Source: DATJBF01 sp035515475
Lineage (GTDB): Bacteria > Verrucomicrobiota > Verrucomicrobiia > Palsa-1439
Length of the DNA stretch: 64,000 nt
Reading direction: 5' to 3'
NCBI GenBank assembly: GCA_035515475.1
Contig: DATJBF010000046.1
Location: 1 to 64,000 of the forward strand
In this document: positions 8,806-19,000 of the stretch, piece after piece
Layout of the letters: each line of letters starts with the position of its first letter
Numbering within the stretch: the first letter of the stretch is position 1
Position numbers and translations under genes: made by a program
The notes under the pieces: model-generated
The model's database searches: none
What the model saw: the letters and a program-made list of their open reading frames with translations, nothing else
What the model was told of the DNA's origin: nothing

Positions 8806-9329
8806 TCTCCGGAGGGCGTGTCGGTGTTGCCCGGTCCGCCGGACGGAGGCGGTGGACCCCAGCGGTGACCGAACCGCTCGCGGGCATTGTCCAGGGTCTT
8901 CTTCTGGGCGTCCGTCAACAGCGCACGCACTTTGTCCATGGAGGCCCGGCGCAGATCGAGGAGCGGTTTTTCGTACGGCATCAGTTGCGCACGCAGCTCC
9001 CGCATCTTTTCCCGGTCTCTGGCTTCACGCGCAGCCTTTATTTCGTCGCGCAGCTTGGTGATGGTCGGGTTGGTCTTCTGATCGGCAAGGATCTTGTCGC
9101 GTTGCTGGGCGAAGTCGGCCGCGATGGCGTCGACGTTCGTCTTCTGATCAGCGGTGAGGGCTAGGTCAGCCATCAGTCTGGGAGGGATCAACGGCATCTC
9201 GAAGCGTGGCCCGCCGGGGCCACCCGGGCCACCGGGGCCGTACGCGGGGCGGTTGGTTTCGTCGGCGGCTCGCGCGGCGTCGGCTGCTAGCAGCGCGACG
9301 ACGGCGAGAGCGATGGTGAGTCGTTTCAT
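8802..9329 (-). CDS. Secreted Spy/CpxP-like protein
   Basis: 175-aa exported protein. It has an N-terminal signal peptide (MKRLTIALAVVALLAADAARA), a Gly/Pro-rich linker and a helical body with two LTxxQ-type motifs (LTADQKTNVDAI and LTDAQKKTLDNA). These motifs are characteristic of Spy/CpxP-type periplasmic chaperones. The C-terminus is proline-rich. It is the last of four same-strand genes (sigma factor, anti-sigma factor, DUF3106-like protein, this gene), which suggests an envelope-stress regulon. The Spy-like role is inferred from motif and composition, not from close similarity. Confidence 0.8.
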   Translation of the reverse strand: MKRLTIALAVVALLAADAARAADETNRPAYGPGGPGGPGGPRFEMPLIPPRLMADLALTADQKTNVDAIAADFAQQRDKILADQKTNPTITKLRDEIKAAREARDREKMRELRAQLMPYEKPLLDLRRASMDKVRALLTDAQKKTLDNARERFGHRWGPPPPSGGPGNTDTPSGD

Positions 9330-9354
9330 GTGTGCTTCTCTCCTTGGGTTTGGG

Positions 9355-9861
9355 TTACTCTGTCGATTCAGTCGTCGGCGCCGGGGGCGGCGGCGGTGGC
9401 GGCGTCGGCTTGGCTTGCGAACGGAACAGGAACGGCGGCGGGGGCTCGTTCGGATGCTCCTGGCGCCATTTCTCTTCGAATTCTTTGCGTCGCTGGCGGA
9501 ATTGTTCGCGGGCCTGTTGGCGTTCCTCGGGCGTCATTTTCTGCCAGCGTTCGATGTTCCTCCGGATCCGATCGCGGTCTTCGGCCGACATGTTGAGGAA
9601 GCGCTCGATGCGATCGTGAAGGAATTTTCGTTCTTCGGGAGGCATTTGGCTGAGCGCGCGATGGAGGCGCATGATGCGCGCCTTGGATTCGAGCGGGAGT
9701 TTGTTCCACGCATCGTTGAGTTGTTGCTCTGTCTGGGCGCGCTGTTCCTCGGTCAGCGACGGCGGGTTGCTCTTCGTATTGACCTGGTTCGTCGGTCCCT
9801 GGCCGAGGGCGAGCGTGGCCGTAGCCAGCATCGCGATCAGTGGGAACAGGATTCGCTTCAT
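9355..9861 (-). CDS. Secreted DUF3106-like protein
   Basis: 168 aa with a signal peptide (MKRILFPLIAMLATATLALG). A charged helical domain of repeated (M/L)xPEER motifs follows (QMPPEERKFLHDRI, KMTPEERQQAREQF), as in DUF3106 proteins, and the tail is proline-rich. Its ATG overlaps the stop codon of the anti-sigma gene by 4 bp, so the two are translationally coupled. It is probably a periplasmic sensor or chaperone partner of the sigma / anti-sigma pair; the biochemical role is unknown. Confidence 0.8.
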   Translation of the reverse strand: MKRILFPLIAMLATATLALGQGPTNQVNTKSNPPSLTEEQRAQTEQQLNDAWNKLPLESKARIMRLHRALSQMPPEERKFLHDRIERFLNMSAEDRDRIRRNIERWQKMTPEERQQAREQFRQRRKEFEEKWRQEHPNEPPPPFLFRSQAKPTPPPPPPPAPTTESTE

Positions 9862-10295
9862 AATTTGTTGCCCTCTTTCAGCTGATCGAGGTTCGCGATT
9901 ACATCAAAGTCCTCCAGATACTCCGCCTGCCGCACGCTCGCATAAATTTCCACGCGGCGTTGCTCGAGCACCCGTTCGCGTCCGATCCACGCGCCCACGG
10001 CGAGCGCGATGACGGCCGTCGCCAGCGCCGCCCAGCGGAATGCCGGCTGCCAGAACCGGGTCCGAACGGCTGTGGGCGGTTCGTCCAATCGCCGCAACGT
10101 GCGCTCGACGAATCCGAACGACGGTTCGATGCCGGTGTGACGTTCCATCACTTCCCACGCGCCCGCGTACGCCTCCCACTCGCGACGGCAATCGGCGCAG
10201 GTGGCGACATGTTCGTCGAACGCCGCCTGTTGCGGGTCGCTCAATCGTCCGTCGAGCCGTTCATCGAATTGGCCTTTGATGGTTTGGCAACTCAT
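9858..10295 (-). CDS. Zinc-finger anti-sigma factor
   Basis: 145-aa membrane protein. The N-terminal cytoplasmic region has a ZAS-type motif (DEHVATCADCRREWEAY, H-x3-C-x2-C). One transmembrane helix lies near residues 85-105 (WAALATAVIALAVGAWIG), and the tail is short and periplasmic. It lies 52 bp downstream of the ECF sigma gene, the standard arrangement for a sigma factor held at the membrane by its cognate anti-sigma. It is coupled to the following DUF3106-like gene by an ATGA overlap. Confidence 0.88.
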   Translation of the reverse strand: MSCQTIKGQFDERLDGRLSDPQQAAFDEHVATCADCRREWEAYAGAWEVMERHTGIEPSFGFVERTLRRLDEPPTAVRTRFWQPAFRWAALATAVIALAVGAWIGRERVLEQRRVEIYASVRQAEYLEDFDVIANLDQLKEGNKL

Positions 10296-10347
10296 CTCGA
10301 TTCCCTCTGCATTCGTTCAAACACCGCAGCCGATGGATCGTTTCGCG

Positions 10348-10932
10348 TCAGTAGTAGCCACGCAATTTCTCCTTCAGCGTCAGGCGGGCCCGATGCAACA
10401 GCGACTTGGTGGCCGACACCGAACAACCCAGCACCTGCGCGATCTCCTCGTAGGAAAGCCCTTCGTAGCGGCAGAGGATCACAGCCGTCCGTTGCGCCTC
10501 GGGCAACTGTTGGACCGTTTCCATGATTTTTTCCTGCAATTCGCGTTCGGCCACTTCCTGCGCGGGGTTGGGCGTGGTGGTATCCGGCGCTTGCCAGCCG
10601 CTTCCGTCCGCCGCCTCGCGCGGGCTTTGCAGCGCATCCAACGACACGGCGGCGTGCCGGGCCCGTCGACGATGTTCGTTGAGAATCGTGTTGCGCGTGA
10701 TCGTAAACAGCCACGTCGTAAATTTCGCGGTGGGCTGGTAGCGTTTGGCCGAGCGATACACCTGCAGGAACACGCGCTGGGCGAGGTCTTCCGCCTCCCA
10801 CGCATCGCCGATGGCGCGCTGGATCGTGTTGATCACCGCGCGCTGATGGCGTTCGATCAATTCGCGGAACGCATCCGTGTCGCCGTCACGCACGCGCGCC
10901 ATGAGCGCGACATCGGATTCGCTCGAGGTCAT
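10348..10932 (-). CDS. ECF RNA polymerase sigma factor
   Basis: 194-aa group 4 sigma factor. Region 2 spans AFRELIERHQRAVINTIQRAIG to FTTWLFTITRNTILNEHRRR. A linker leads to region 4 (LPEAQRTAVILCRYEGLSYEEIAQVLGCS, then a helix-turn-helix ending LLHRARLTLKEKL). The start is placed at ATG 10932 (MTSSESDVAL); the frame is open farther upstream but without family residues. It is first in an operon with its anti-sigma factor and two small exported proteins, so it probably controls an envelope response. Confidence 0.93.
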   Translation of the reverse strand: MTSSESDVALMARVRDGDTDAFRELIERHQRAVINTIQRAIGDAWEAEDLAQRVFLQVYRSAKRYQPTAKFTTWLFTITRNTILNEHRRRARHAAVSLDALQSPREAADGSGWQAPDTTTPNPAQEVAERELQEKIMETVQQLPEAQRTAVILCRYEGLSYEEIAQVLGCSVSATKSLLHRARLTLKEKLRGYY

Positions 10933-11173
10933 AGGGGACAATGCTAGCGTAGGGCATTGAACACCGCAACCGTGCAAAGGTTGCGCCAGCATCGTGGTTG
11001 ATCGGCTTCAGTGATGAAGAGCGCCCCAGCGGCGAACAGTATACCGGAGAGCCAATCCTCCCGCCGCCCGGCAAACTTATGGAAGTCCCGGAGCCCGGGG
11101 CAGCGGATGGTGGCTGCCGCGAATTCTTGACTTGCCGGCCGTTCGGTCTATGGTTCACCTGCCTAACGGTTGC

Positions 11174-11184
11174 AGTTGACAACT
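11174..11184. promoter_or_regulatory. Candidate MarR operator
   Basis: The perfect palindrome AGTTG-A-CAACT lies immediately upstream of, and overlaps the leader of, the MarR-family gene. Autoregulation by binding a palindrome at this position is typical of the family. Assignment rests only on symmetry and position. Confidence 0.35.
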
Positions 11185-11187
11185 AAT

Positions 11188-11652
11188 ATGGTCGCCACGG
11201 TTGACAGGTGCGCTCGCGACGTCATGGACACGGTCCCGTTGATCCTGCGGTTCATTCGTTCCCAAATGCGCCGGCACCGGATTGCGGGTCTGTCGGTCAC
11301 GCAGTTCCGGGTGTTGCTGTTCATCAGCCGCTGTCGTGGCTCTTCCCTGTCCGCCGTGGCCGATCACGTGGGATTGTCGCTGCCCTCGGTGTCGCGGATG
11401 GCGGACAATTTGGCAACTCGCGGCCTGCTCGTGCGGCGGCCGCGACCTGACGACCGCCGCGGGATTTCGCTCAGGGTCACACCGCGTGGAGAGAGAGCGG
11501 TGCGCGCGGCACTCAATGCCACGCAAGCGGATTTGGCGGAGAAACTCGGCAGGCTGAACGGCCAGCAACGGACGGTGGTCGTCCGCTCCATGCAGGCGTT
11601 GCGGCCGGTGTTTGCGAGCCCTCTCTCGCCAAAGCGGAGATCGGCAGGGTGA
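11188..11652 (+). CDS. MarR-family transcriptional regulator
   Basis: 154-aa winged helix-turn-helix repressor. The recognisable core is LSVTQFRVLLFISRCRGSSLSAVADHVGLSLPSVSRMADNLATRGLLVRRPRPDDRRGISLRVTPRG, with the DRR wing motif of the family. It stops 4 bp before the efflux adaptor gene and heads the efflux operon, so it most likely represses that operon until a small molecule releases it. ATG 11188 is preferred; a TTG at 11170 would add six residues and include the palindrome. Confidence 0.9.
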   Translation: MVATVDRCARDVMDTVPLILRFIRSQMRRHRIAGLSVTQFRVLLFISRCRGSSLSAVADHVGLSLPSVSRMADNLATRGLLVRRPRPDDRRGISLRVTPRGERAVRAALNATQADLAEKLGRLNGQQRTVVVRSMQALRPVFASPLSPKRRSAG

Positions 11653-11656
11653 CACG

Positions 11657-12916
11657 ATGACGAAGAGCAACCAACTTCAGAACAACCGGCAGTCGGACCA
11701 GTACACCATTGCCCGGGATGATTCTCCCGCTGGCCAACCGAAGAATGCGGTGCCGATGTCCAGCCGGCGGAAACGGATGCTGGTCGGCGCCTTGGCTCTG
11801 GTGTTCGTCCTCGGCATCCTGTGGGTCATCTACAGAAACCACGCGGCTTCCAGTAAACGGGCGGCATTGGCCCACGCCGGACCGCCTCCCGTGCCGGTAG
11901 TGTCCGGCCGGGTCGTCCGAAAAGACGTCCCGATCTACCTCGATGGACTGGGCACGGTCCAGGCGCTCAACACCGTGACCGTCCATGTCCAGGTCGACGG
12001 CCAACTCCAGAAGATCGCGTTTGTCGAGGGACAGGACGTACACGTGGGAGATCTGCTGGCGCAGATCGATCCTCAGCCATTTCAGGCGCAGTTGGCGCAG
12101 GCCGAAGCCAGGAAAGCGCAAGATGAAGCCCAACTTGCTGAGGCCCGGCTCGATGAGCGACGAGACAGCGAGGAGTTGGCGGCCAAGATCATCGCGCAGC
12201 AGGTGTATGACCAGCAGAAGGCCCTAGCCAATCAGCTTGCCGCAACGGTGAAAGCCGATCAAGCGGCGATCGACATCGCCAAGGTGCAGCTTGCCTATAC
12301 CACGATTGTCTCGCCCATCGATGGTCGGACTGGTATTCGATTCGTCGACCAGGGAAACATCGTACACGTCACCGACCCGAACGGTCTCGTGGTGATCACC
12401 CAACTGCGTCCGGTCTCGGTCGTGTTCACCCTGCCCGAGCAGACGCTGGGTGAGATCCAGGAACAACACGCCTCGGGTGCCATCGCCGTCTTGGCCGTCG
12501 GTCGTGACAACAGCACCGTGTTGGACGAAGGCCAATTGGCGGTGATCGACAACCAAATCGACACCACGACGGGCACAATCCGGCTCAAAGCGACTTTTCC
12601 CAACGCGGATCTGCGGCTGTGGCCGGGCCAGTTTGTGAATGCGCGGCTGTTGCTGACGACACGCAAAGGCGGACTCGTCGTTCCCGCCTCCGTGGTTCAG
12701 CGGGGACCGGAAGGACCGTACGCGTTTGTGATCGGGCCCAACCTGACCGCCGAAGTCCGCCCCGTGAAAGTGGCGCAGATCGCGCAGGGCCAGGCGTTGA
12801 TCGACGAAGGCCTGCGCGCCGGAGAATCGGTCGTCGTCGATGGCCAATACCGGTTGCAGGACGGCTCGCGGGTGAAAATCAACTCCTCGGGCAAAGCCGG
12901 CGATTCCGAACCATAG
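11657..12916 (+). CDS. RND efflux periplasmic adaptor (MdtA-like)
   Basis: Membrane-fusion protein linking an inner-membrane RND pump to an outer-membrane channel, about 419 aa. After a polar N-terminus there is one membrane anchor (MLVGALALVFVLGILWVIY). A lipoyl half-motif follows (VTVHVQVDGQLQKIAFVEG), then an alpha-helical hairpin rich in Ala, Gln and Glu, the second lipoyl half (TTIVSPIDGRTGIRFVDQG), and a beta-barrel / membrane-proximal domain ending DGSRVKI. The arrangement with two RND genes downstream matches mdtABC. The start is ATG 11657, 4 bp after the MarR stop. No tolC homologue is in this operon. Confidence 0.92.
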   Translation: MTKSNQLQNNRQSDQYTIARDDSPAGQPKNAVPMSSRRKRMLVGALALVFVLGILWVIYRNHAASSKRAALAHAGPPPVPVVSGRVVRKDVPIYLDGLGTVQALNTVTVHVQVDGQLQKIAFVEGQDVHVGDLLAQIDPQPFQAQLAQAEARKAQDEAQLAEARLDERRDSEELAAKIIAQQVYDQQKALANQLAATVKADQAAIDIAKVQLAYTTIVSPIDGRTGIRFVDQGNIVHVTDPNGLVVITQLRPVSVVFTLPEQTLGEIQEQHASGAIAVLAVGRDNSTVLDEGQLAVIDNQIDTTTGTIRLKATFPNADLRLWPGQFVNARLLLTTRKGGLVVPASVVQRGPEGPYAFVIGPNLTAEVRPVKVAQIAQGQALIDEGLRAGESVVVDGQYRLQDGSRVKINSSGKAGDSEP

Positions 12917-12928
12917 CGGCGAAGCGGC

Positions 12929-15900
12929 GTGAACATTTCCGCGCTATTCATCCAACGGCCGGTGGCCACGTCGCTGTTGATGACCGGCGTGCTGCTGATG
13001 GGATTGCTGGGGTACATGTTGCTGCCGATCTCGGCTCTGCCTTCCGTTGACTTTCCTACGATCGAGGTGGTGGCCCAGTATCCCGGGGCGAGTCCGGACG
13101 TGATGGCTTCCTCGGTCACAACACCGTTGGAGCGGCAATTCGGTCAAATCAGCGGCTTGGCGCAGATGACCTCCCAAAGTTCGTTTGGCACATCGACCAT
13201 CATCCTCCAGTTTAATCTGGACCGGGACATCGATGCTGCTGCACAAGATGTCCAGGCCGCCATCAACGCCGCCGGCGGGGTTCTGCCGGCCAACATGCCG
13301 AATCCACCGACCTACAACAAGGTGAACCCCGCTGATACGCCCATTCTCACTTTGCAGATCACCTCAGGCACTCTGCCGCTGGAAAAGGTCAACGACTTGG
13401 CTGATACCGTCCTGGCACAAAAGCTCAGCGAAGTGAGCGGGGTTGGACTCGTCACCATCGAAGGCAACCAGAAACCCGCTGTCCGCGTCCGCATCAATCC
13501 GGCGGTGATCGCCGGGCTGGGGCTGAGCCTTGAAGACGTGCGCACCGCGCTAATGCAGAACAATATCAACGCGCCCAAGGGCAGCTTCGACGGCGCGCGC
13601 CAAGCCTATGCGATCGGCGCCAACGACCAGATTCTGTCCGCGGCGGAGTATAAACCCATGATCGTGGCCTATCGCAGCGGTCGGGCCATTCGTCTCGGCG
13701 ACATCGGCGACGTGGTCGACAATGTGGAAAACGTGCGGCTGGCCGGCTGGGTGGGCAACCAGCCATCGGTCATCCTGGACATCCAGCGACAACCTGGGGC
13801 CAACATCATTGAAACCGCGGACCGCGTCAAGGCGCTGTTGCCAAGGCTGCGCGCATCGATTCCGCCAGCGGTGAAGGTGTCGATCCTGTCGGACCGCACG
13901 GAAACGATTCGGGCATCGGTCCACGACGTGCAATTCACGCTGATCCTCACCGTGTTTCTGGTTGTCATGGTGATGTTCATTTTCCTCCGAAAATTCTGGG
14001 CCACGGTCATCCCGAGTGTCGCGCTGCCGCTGGCCGTGATCGGCACGTTCGGGGTCATGAAGCTGGTCGGGTTCAGCCTCGACAATCTTTCGCTGATGGC
14101 CCTGACGATCTCTACCGGGTTCGTTGTCGATGATGCCATCGTGATGATCGAGAACATCGTCCGTTTCATCGAAGCCGGGGATCCCCCGTTGGAGGCGGCC
14201 CTCAAGGGCGCGAAGCAAATCGGCTTCACGGTCATCTCGTTGAGCGTGTCGCTGATCGCCGTGTTCATTCCGCTGCTGTTCATGACCGGCATCGTCGGGC
14301 GACTGTTCCGCGAATTTGCCATCACGTTGAGCGTGGCGGTGGCCTGGTCGGCCATGGTCTCGCTCACGCTGACGCCGATGATGTGCGGCCGGTTGCTGAA
14401 GCCGGAGAAGGAAGAGCATCACGGCCGGCTCTTTCATTGGAGCGAGCGGATGTTCAAAGGCTTGCTGGACGGGTACGACCGCGGCCTTCGCTGGGTGCTG
14501 CGACACCAGGCGCTGACGTTGGGCGTTGCCATCGCGACCTTAATTGCCACGATCGGGCTGTACATCATCGTGCCCAAAGGGTTGCTGCCGCAGCAGGACA
14601 CCGGCATGATCATCGGCGTGACCGACGCCGCGCAACCCATCTCGTTCAAAGCGATGGTCGAGCGCCAGCGGACCCTCGCCGAGGTCGTGCAGAAGGATCC
14701 CGACGTGGTCAGTGTCGCCTCGTTTGTCGGTGCCGGCACGGTCAATGCCACGATGAACACCGGCCGGCTCTACATCAACCTCAAACCGCGAGACCAACGC
14801 CGGGCCAGTGCCACGGCGGTCATTGACCGGTTGCGTGCGGCGACTGAGAACGTCGAGGGAATTTCCCTGTACATGCAGGCGGTGCAGGATGTCCAGATCG
14901 ACAGCCGCATTAGCCGCACCCAGTATCAATACACGCTGGAGGATACCGACGCGGCCGAGTTGTCGCGCTGGGCGGACAAATTGCTCGCCAAGCTTCGCAC
15001 GTTGCCGGAGTTGACTGATGTGGCCACCGATGAGCAGAACGGCGGCCTGGAACTGGCAATTGACGTCGATCGCGACACCGCCTCGCGCCTGAATGTTCTG
15101 CCACAGGCCATCGACGACACGCTCTACGATGCGTTCGGGCAGCGCCAGGTATCGATCATGTTCACCCAGCTCAACCAGTACCGGGTCATTCTCGAAGCCG
15201 AACCGCGGTTTCAGATGGCGCCCGCGTCGCTGGACAAGATTTATGTCAAGTCCACCACCGGCCAGATGGTGCCGCTCAGCGCGTTCGCCCGGCTGTCGAC
15301 GCGGACCGCTCCACTGGCAATCGTGCATCAAGGCCAATTTCCGGCGGTGACGTTGTCCTTCAACTTGCAGCCGGGCAGTTCGCTCGGCGCGGCGGTGGAC
15401 GCCATCCAACGGGCCGGGGCCGAAATCGGCCTGCCCGAAACGGTGATGACAACCTTCTCTGGCAGTGCCGCCGAGTTCCGCTCATCGCTCAAGAGCGAAC
15501 CGTTCCTGATTCTGGCGGCAATCGTCGTGATCTACATCATCCTCGGTGTATTGTACGAGAGCTACATTCATCCGATCACGATTCTTTCCAGCCTGCCCTC
15601 GGCGGGCGTCGGCGCGTTGTTGGCGCTGTTGGTCTGCCGGATCGACTTTTCGATGATCGCGCTGATCGGGATCATCCTGTTGATCGGGATCGTGCAGAAG
15701 AACGCGATCATGATGATCGATTTCGCGTTGGATGCGGAGCGCACGGAAGGATTGCCGCCGGAGAGATCGATCTATCAAGCCTGCCTGCTGCGCTTTCGCC
15801 CCATCATGATGACGACGATGGCCGCGTTGCTCGGGGCGGTGCCGCTGGCGCTGGGAACCGGCACCGGCTCGGAGTTGCGCCGCCCGATGGGCATCTCGAT

Positions 15901-16060
15901 CGTCGGCGGCTTGCTGTTGTCGCAGACCCTCACGCTGTACACGACGCCCGTCATCTATCTTTACTTGGATCGCTGCGGAAAATGGATCCGCCAGCGGCGC
16001 GCTTCCGCAGGCTTACCCGCGAGCGAATTGACTGTCGATACCGATCCCTCGGTGTCATGA
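12929..16060 (+). CDS. RND multidrug efflux permease (MdtB-like)
   Basis: Inner-membrane proton-driven pump of the HAE1/MdtB group, 1043 aa with the usual twelve membrane spans and two large periplasmic loops. It starts NISALFIQRPVATSLLMTGVL and has YPGASPDVMASSVTTPLERQ, the central helix stretch GFVVDDAIVMIENIVRFIE with the essential aspartates, and the C-terminal GIVQKNAIMMIDFALDA. It begins at GTG 12929 soon after the adaptor. Its stop overlaps the start of the second pump gene by 4 bp, so the two are probably made in equal amounts for a heterotrimer, as with MdtB/MdtC. Confidence 0.94.
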   Translation: MNISALFIQRPVATSLLMTGVLLMGLLGYMLLPISALPSVDFPTIEVVAQYPGASPDVMASSVTTPLERQFGQISGLAQMTSQSSFGTSTIILQFNLDRDIDAAAQDVQAAINAAGGVLPANMPNPPTYNKVNPADTPILTLQITSGTLPLEKVNDLADTVLAQKLSEVSGVGLVTIEGNQKPAVRVRINPAVIAGLGLSLEDVRTALMQNNINAPKGSFDGARQAYAIGANDQILSAAEYKPMIVAYRSGRAIRLGDIGDVVDNVENVRLAGWVGNQPSVILDIQRQPGANIIETADRVKALLPRLRASIPPAVKVSILSDRTETIRASVHDVQFTLILTVFLVVMVMFIFLRKFWATVIPSVALPLAVIGTFGVMKLVGFSLDNLSLMALTISTGFVVDDAIVMIENIVRFIEAGDPPLEAALKGAKQIGFTVISLSVSLIAVFIPLLFMTGIVGRLFREFAITLSVAVAWSAMVSLTLTPMMCGRLLKPEKEEHHGRLFHWSERMFKGLLDGYDRGLRWVLRHQALTLGVAIATLIATIGLYIIVPKGLLPQQDTGMIIGVTDAAQPISFKAMVERQRTLAEVVQKDPDVVSVASFVGAGTVNATMNTGRLYINLKPRDQRRASATAVIDRLRAATENVEGISLYMQAVQDVQIDSRISRTQYQYTLEDTDAAELSRWADKLLAKLRTLPELTDVATDEQNGGLELAIDVDRDTASRLNVLPQAIDDTLYDAFGQRQVSIMFTQLNQYRVILEAEPRFQMAPASLDKIYVKSTTGQMVPLSAFARLSTRTAPLAIVHQGQFPAVTLSFNLQPGSSLGAAVDAIQRAGAEIGLPETVMTTFSGSAAEFRSSLKSEPFLILAAIVVIYIILGVLYESYIHPITILSSLPSAGVGALLALLVCRIDFSMIALIGIILLIGIVQKNAIMMIDFALDAERTEGLPPERSIYQACLLRFRPIMMTTMAALLGAVPLALGTGTGSELRRPMGISIVGGLLLSQTLTLYTTPVIYLYLDRCGKWIRQRRASAGLPASELTVDTDPSVS

Positions 16061-19000
16061 ATGTTTCCGAGCCATTCATTCGCCGCGCGGCGGGGACATC
16101 CTTGTTGGCGGCAGGCTTATTTCTGCTGGGCATCGTGGCGTATCGGTTCCTGCCGGTCGCGGCGATCCCGCGGGTCGATTTTCCCATGATCTCCGTTTCG
16201 GCGTCGTTGCCGGGCGCGGACCCGGAGACGGTGGCCAGTTCACTCGCCGCTCCGCTGGAACGGCGGTTGGCCCAGATTTCCGGCGTCACCGAGCTCACCT
16301 CCGTCAGCACCCTTGGCGGCACGAGTATTACGATCCAGTTCGACCTGAACCGTAATATCGACGGCGCAGCACGCGACGTGCAGGCGGCGATCAACGCCGC
16401 CGCCAGCGAGTTGCCCATCAACCTCCCGAACCCACCGACCTACCGGAAAGTGAACCCGGCGGACGCGCCGATCATGGTGCTGGCGATGACTTCCGACACC
16501 TTGCCGTCCTCACAAGTGTACGAGTATGCCGACACCATCGTCGGCCAGAAGCTCAGCCAGGTGGAGGGCGTCAGTCAGGTGCTCATTCCCAGCGCGGAAA
16601 AATCGGCCGTGCGCGTTCAGGTCAACCCGGCAGCGCTGGCCTCAACCGGATTGAGTTTGGAGGATGTCCGCTCGTTTCTCGGGCAGATCGCCGTGGATCA
16701 GCCCAAGGGGAGCCTGGACGGTCAACAGACCTCCTACACGCTGGTAAGTAACGACCAATTGCAGGAAGCCCGGGAGTTTCGGCCGCTGATTCTTGTCCAA
16801 CGACACAACGTTCCGATCAAGCTCACCGCCCTGGGCAAGGTCGTCCAGGGCGGTGAGAATGCCCGGCTGGCGGGTTGGGCAGGCACGAAGAGAGCCGTGC
16901 TGCTCATTGTGTTCAAGCAGGCCGGGGCCAACGTCATCGAGACGGTGGACCGCATCAAGGCGCAAATGCCCCAGCTCGAGAAATGGATTCCGCCGTCGGT
17001 GAAACTCTCAGTGTTGAATGACCGGACGGTGACGATTCGCTCCTCGGTGTCCGACGTGGAAGTGTCCCTCTTGGTCAGCATCAGTCTCGTGGTGATGGTG
17101 ATCTTTTTGTTTCTGCGGCGGCTGTGGCCGACGTTCATCGCCTGCGTGACCGTGCCGTTGGCGTTGGCCGGCACATTCGCCATCATGTACCTGCTGCATT
17201 ACAGCGTGGACAACCTGTCGTTGATGGCGATCACCATCTCTGTTGGGTTTGTGGTCGATGACGCCATCGTCGTCATCGAGAACGTGTACCGATACATCGA
17301 GCAGGGCCAACATACGATGGAAGCTGCGCTGAACGGGGCCAAGCAGATCGGGTTCACGGTGATCTCAATCAGTACGTCGCTGGTCGCGGTCTTCATTCCC
17401 CTGCTCTTCATGGGCGGGCTGATCGGTCGGTTGCTCCACGAATTCGCGGTGACCCTCAGCCTCGCGATTCTGGTGTCCGGCATCGTCTCCCTGACGGTGA
17501 CGCCGATGATGTGTTCGCGATTTCTGAAGCCCGAGTCGGCTTACAAAACCGAGGGGCCATTTTATCGGGCGTGTGAAAAGGCGTTTAACTGGATGCTCGC
17601 GGGTTACGAGCACGGCCTCAAGTGGGTGTTGCGCCACCAAGGGTTCATGCTGTTGGTCGCCCTGGCAACTCTCGTCGCCACCATCGGGCTGTACCTGGTC
17701 GTGCCCAAGGGCTTTTTCCCGCAACAGGACACCGGCGTGATGTTCGGCACCACCGAAGCGGCACAGGATATTTCCTTCACCGCCATGGCGCGGCTCCAGC
17801 AGCAGGTCGCCCGAATTGTTCTGGCCGATCCGGCCATTGACACGGTGGGCTCGTTCATCGGCGGCGGTGGCGGCTCGACCCTCAATAAGGGGCGCATGTT
17901 CATCACCCTCAAACCTCGCTCGGCCAGAAAGGTCGGCGTGGACGAAGTCACCCGGCGGCTCCACCGCAAACTGGCCGACGTGGCAGGCATTACGTTGTAC
18001 CTGCAACCGGTTCAGGACATCCGAGTCGGTGGACGGCTGAGCGCAGCGCTGTACCAGTACTCGTTGCAGTCGGCCGACCTGGACGCGCTCAATCATTGGT
18101 CCTCCCTGCTGGTGAACAGACTCCGCACAATCCGGCAGCTGACGGATGTCAACAGCGATCAGCAAATGCGCGGCTTGCAGAGCAACGTCGTCATCGATCG
18201 CGATTCCGCGGCCCGTCTCGGCGTTTCGCCAGAGGCCATTGACAACACGCTGTACGACGCCTTTGGCCAGCGGCAGGTGGCGACCATCTACGAGAAATAC
18301 AACCAGCACCACATCGTCATGGAAGTCGATCCACAGTATCAACTGGATCCGTCCTCGCTGAATAAAATCTACGTGGCCTCCAACACGGGGCACCAGGTTC
18401 CGCTCTCGAGCGTGGCGAAGTTTACGACGAGCAACACTGCTTTGTCCGTCAATCACCAGGGCCAGTTCCCCGCCGTCACCCTCTCGTTCAATCTGGCTCC
18501 CGGAGTCTCACTGGGTCAGGCGACGGAACTGATCCAGAACGCCGCGCAAGAGATGAGAATGCCGTCGAGCGTGCAGGGCAGCTTCCAGGGCACGGCCCGG
18601 GTGTTTCAATCTTCACTGGCCACCACTCCCTTGCTGTTGATTGCGGCGCTCATTGCGGTGTACGTGGTTTTGGGAATGCTCTACGAGAGCCTGATCCATC
18701 CGATCACGATTCTCTCGACACTTCCCTCGGCGGGCGTCGGCGCCTTGCTGGCAATGATGTTTTTCGGGTTCGATCTTTCGCTGGTATCGTTTATCGGCAT
18801 CATTCTGTTGATGGGCATCGTCAAGAAAAACGCCATCATGATGATCGACTTCGCGTTGGAGGCCGAGCGGCACGAAAAGTTAAGCCCCGAGAACGCGATC
18901 TATAAAGCCTGCGTCATCCGTTTCCGCCCGATCATGATGACGACGATGGCGGCACTGCTGGGCGCTGTCCCGTTGGCCATCGGACTCGGAACCGGCTCCG

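Noticed and set aside
15982..16056. Earlier start for the MdtC-like pump
   Set aside because: The added residues overlap the previous coding sequence and are non-homologous; ATG 16057 makes the classic ATGA overlap.
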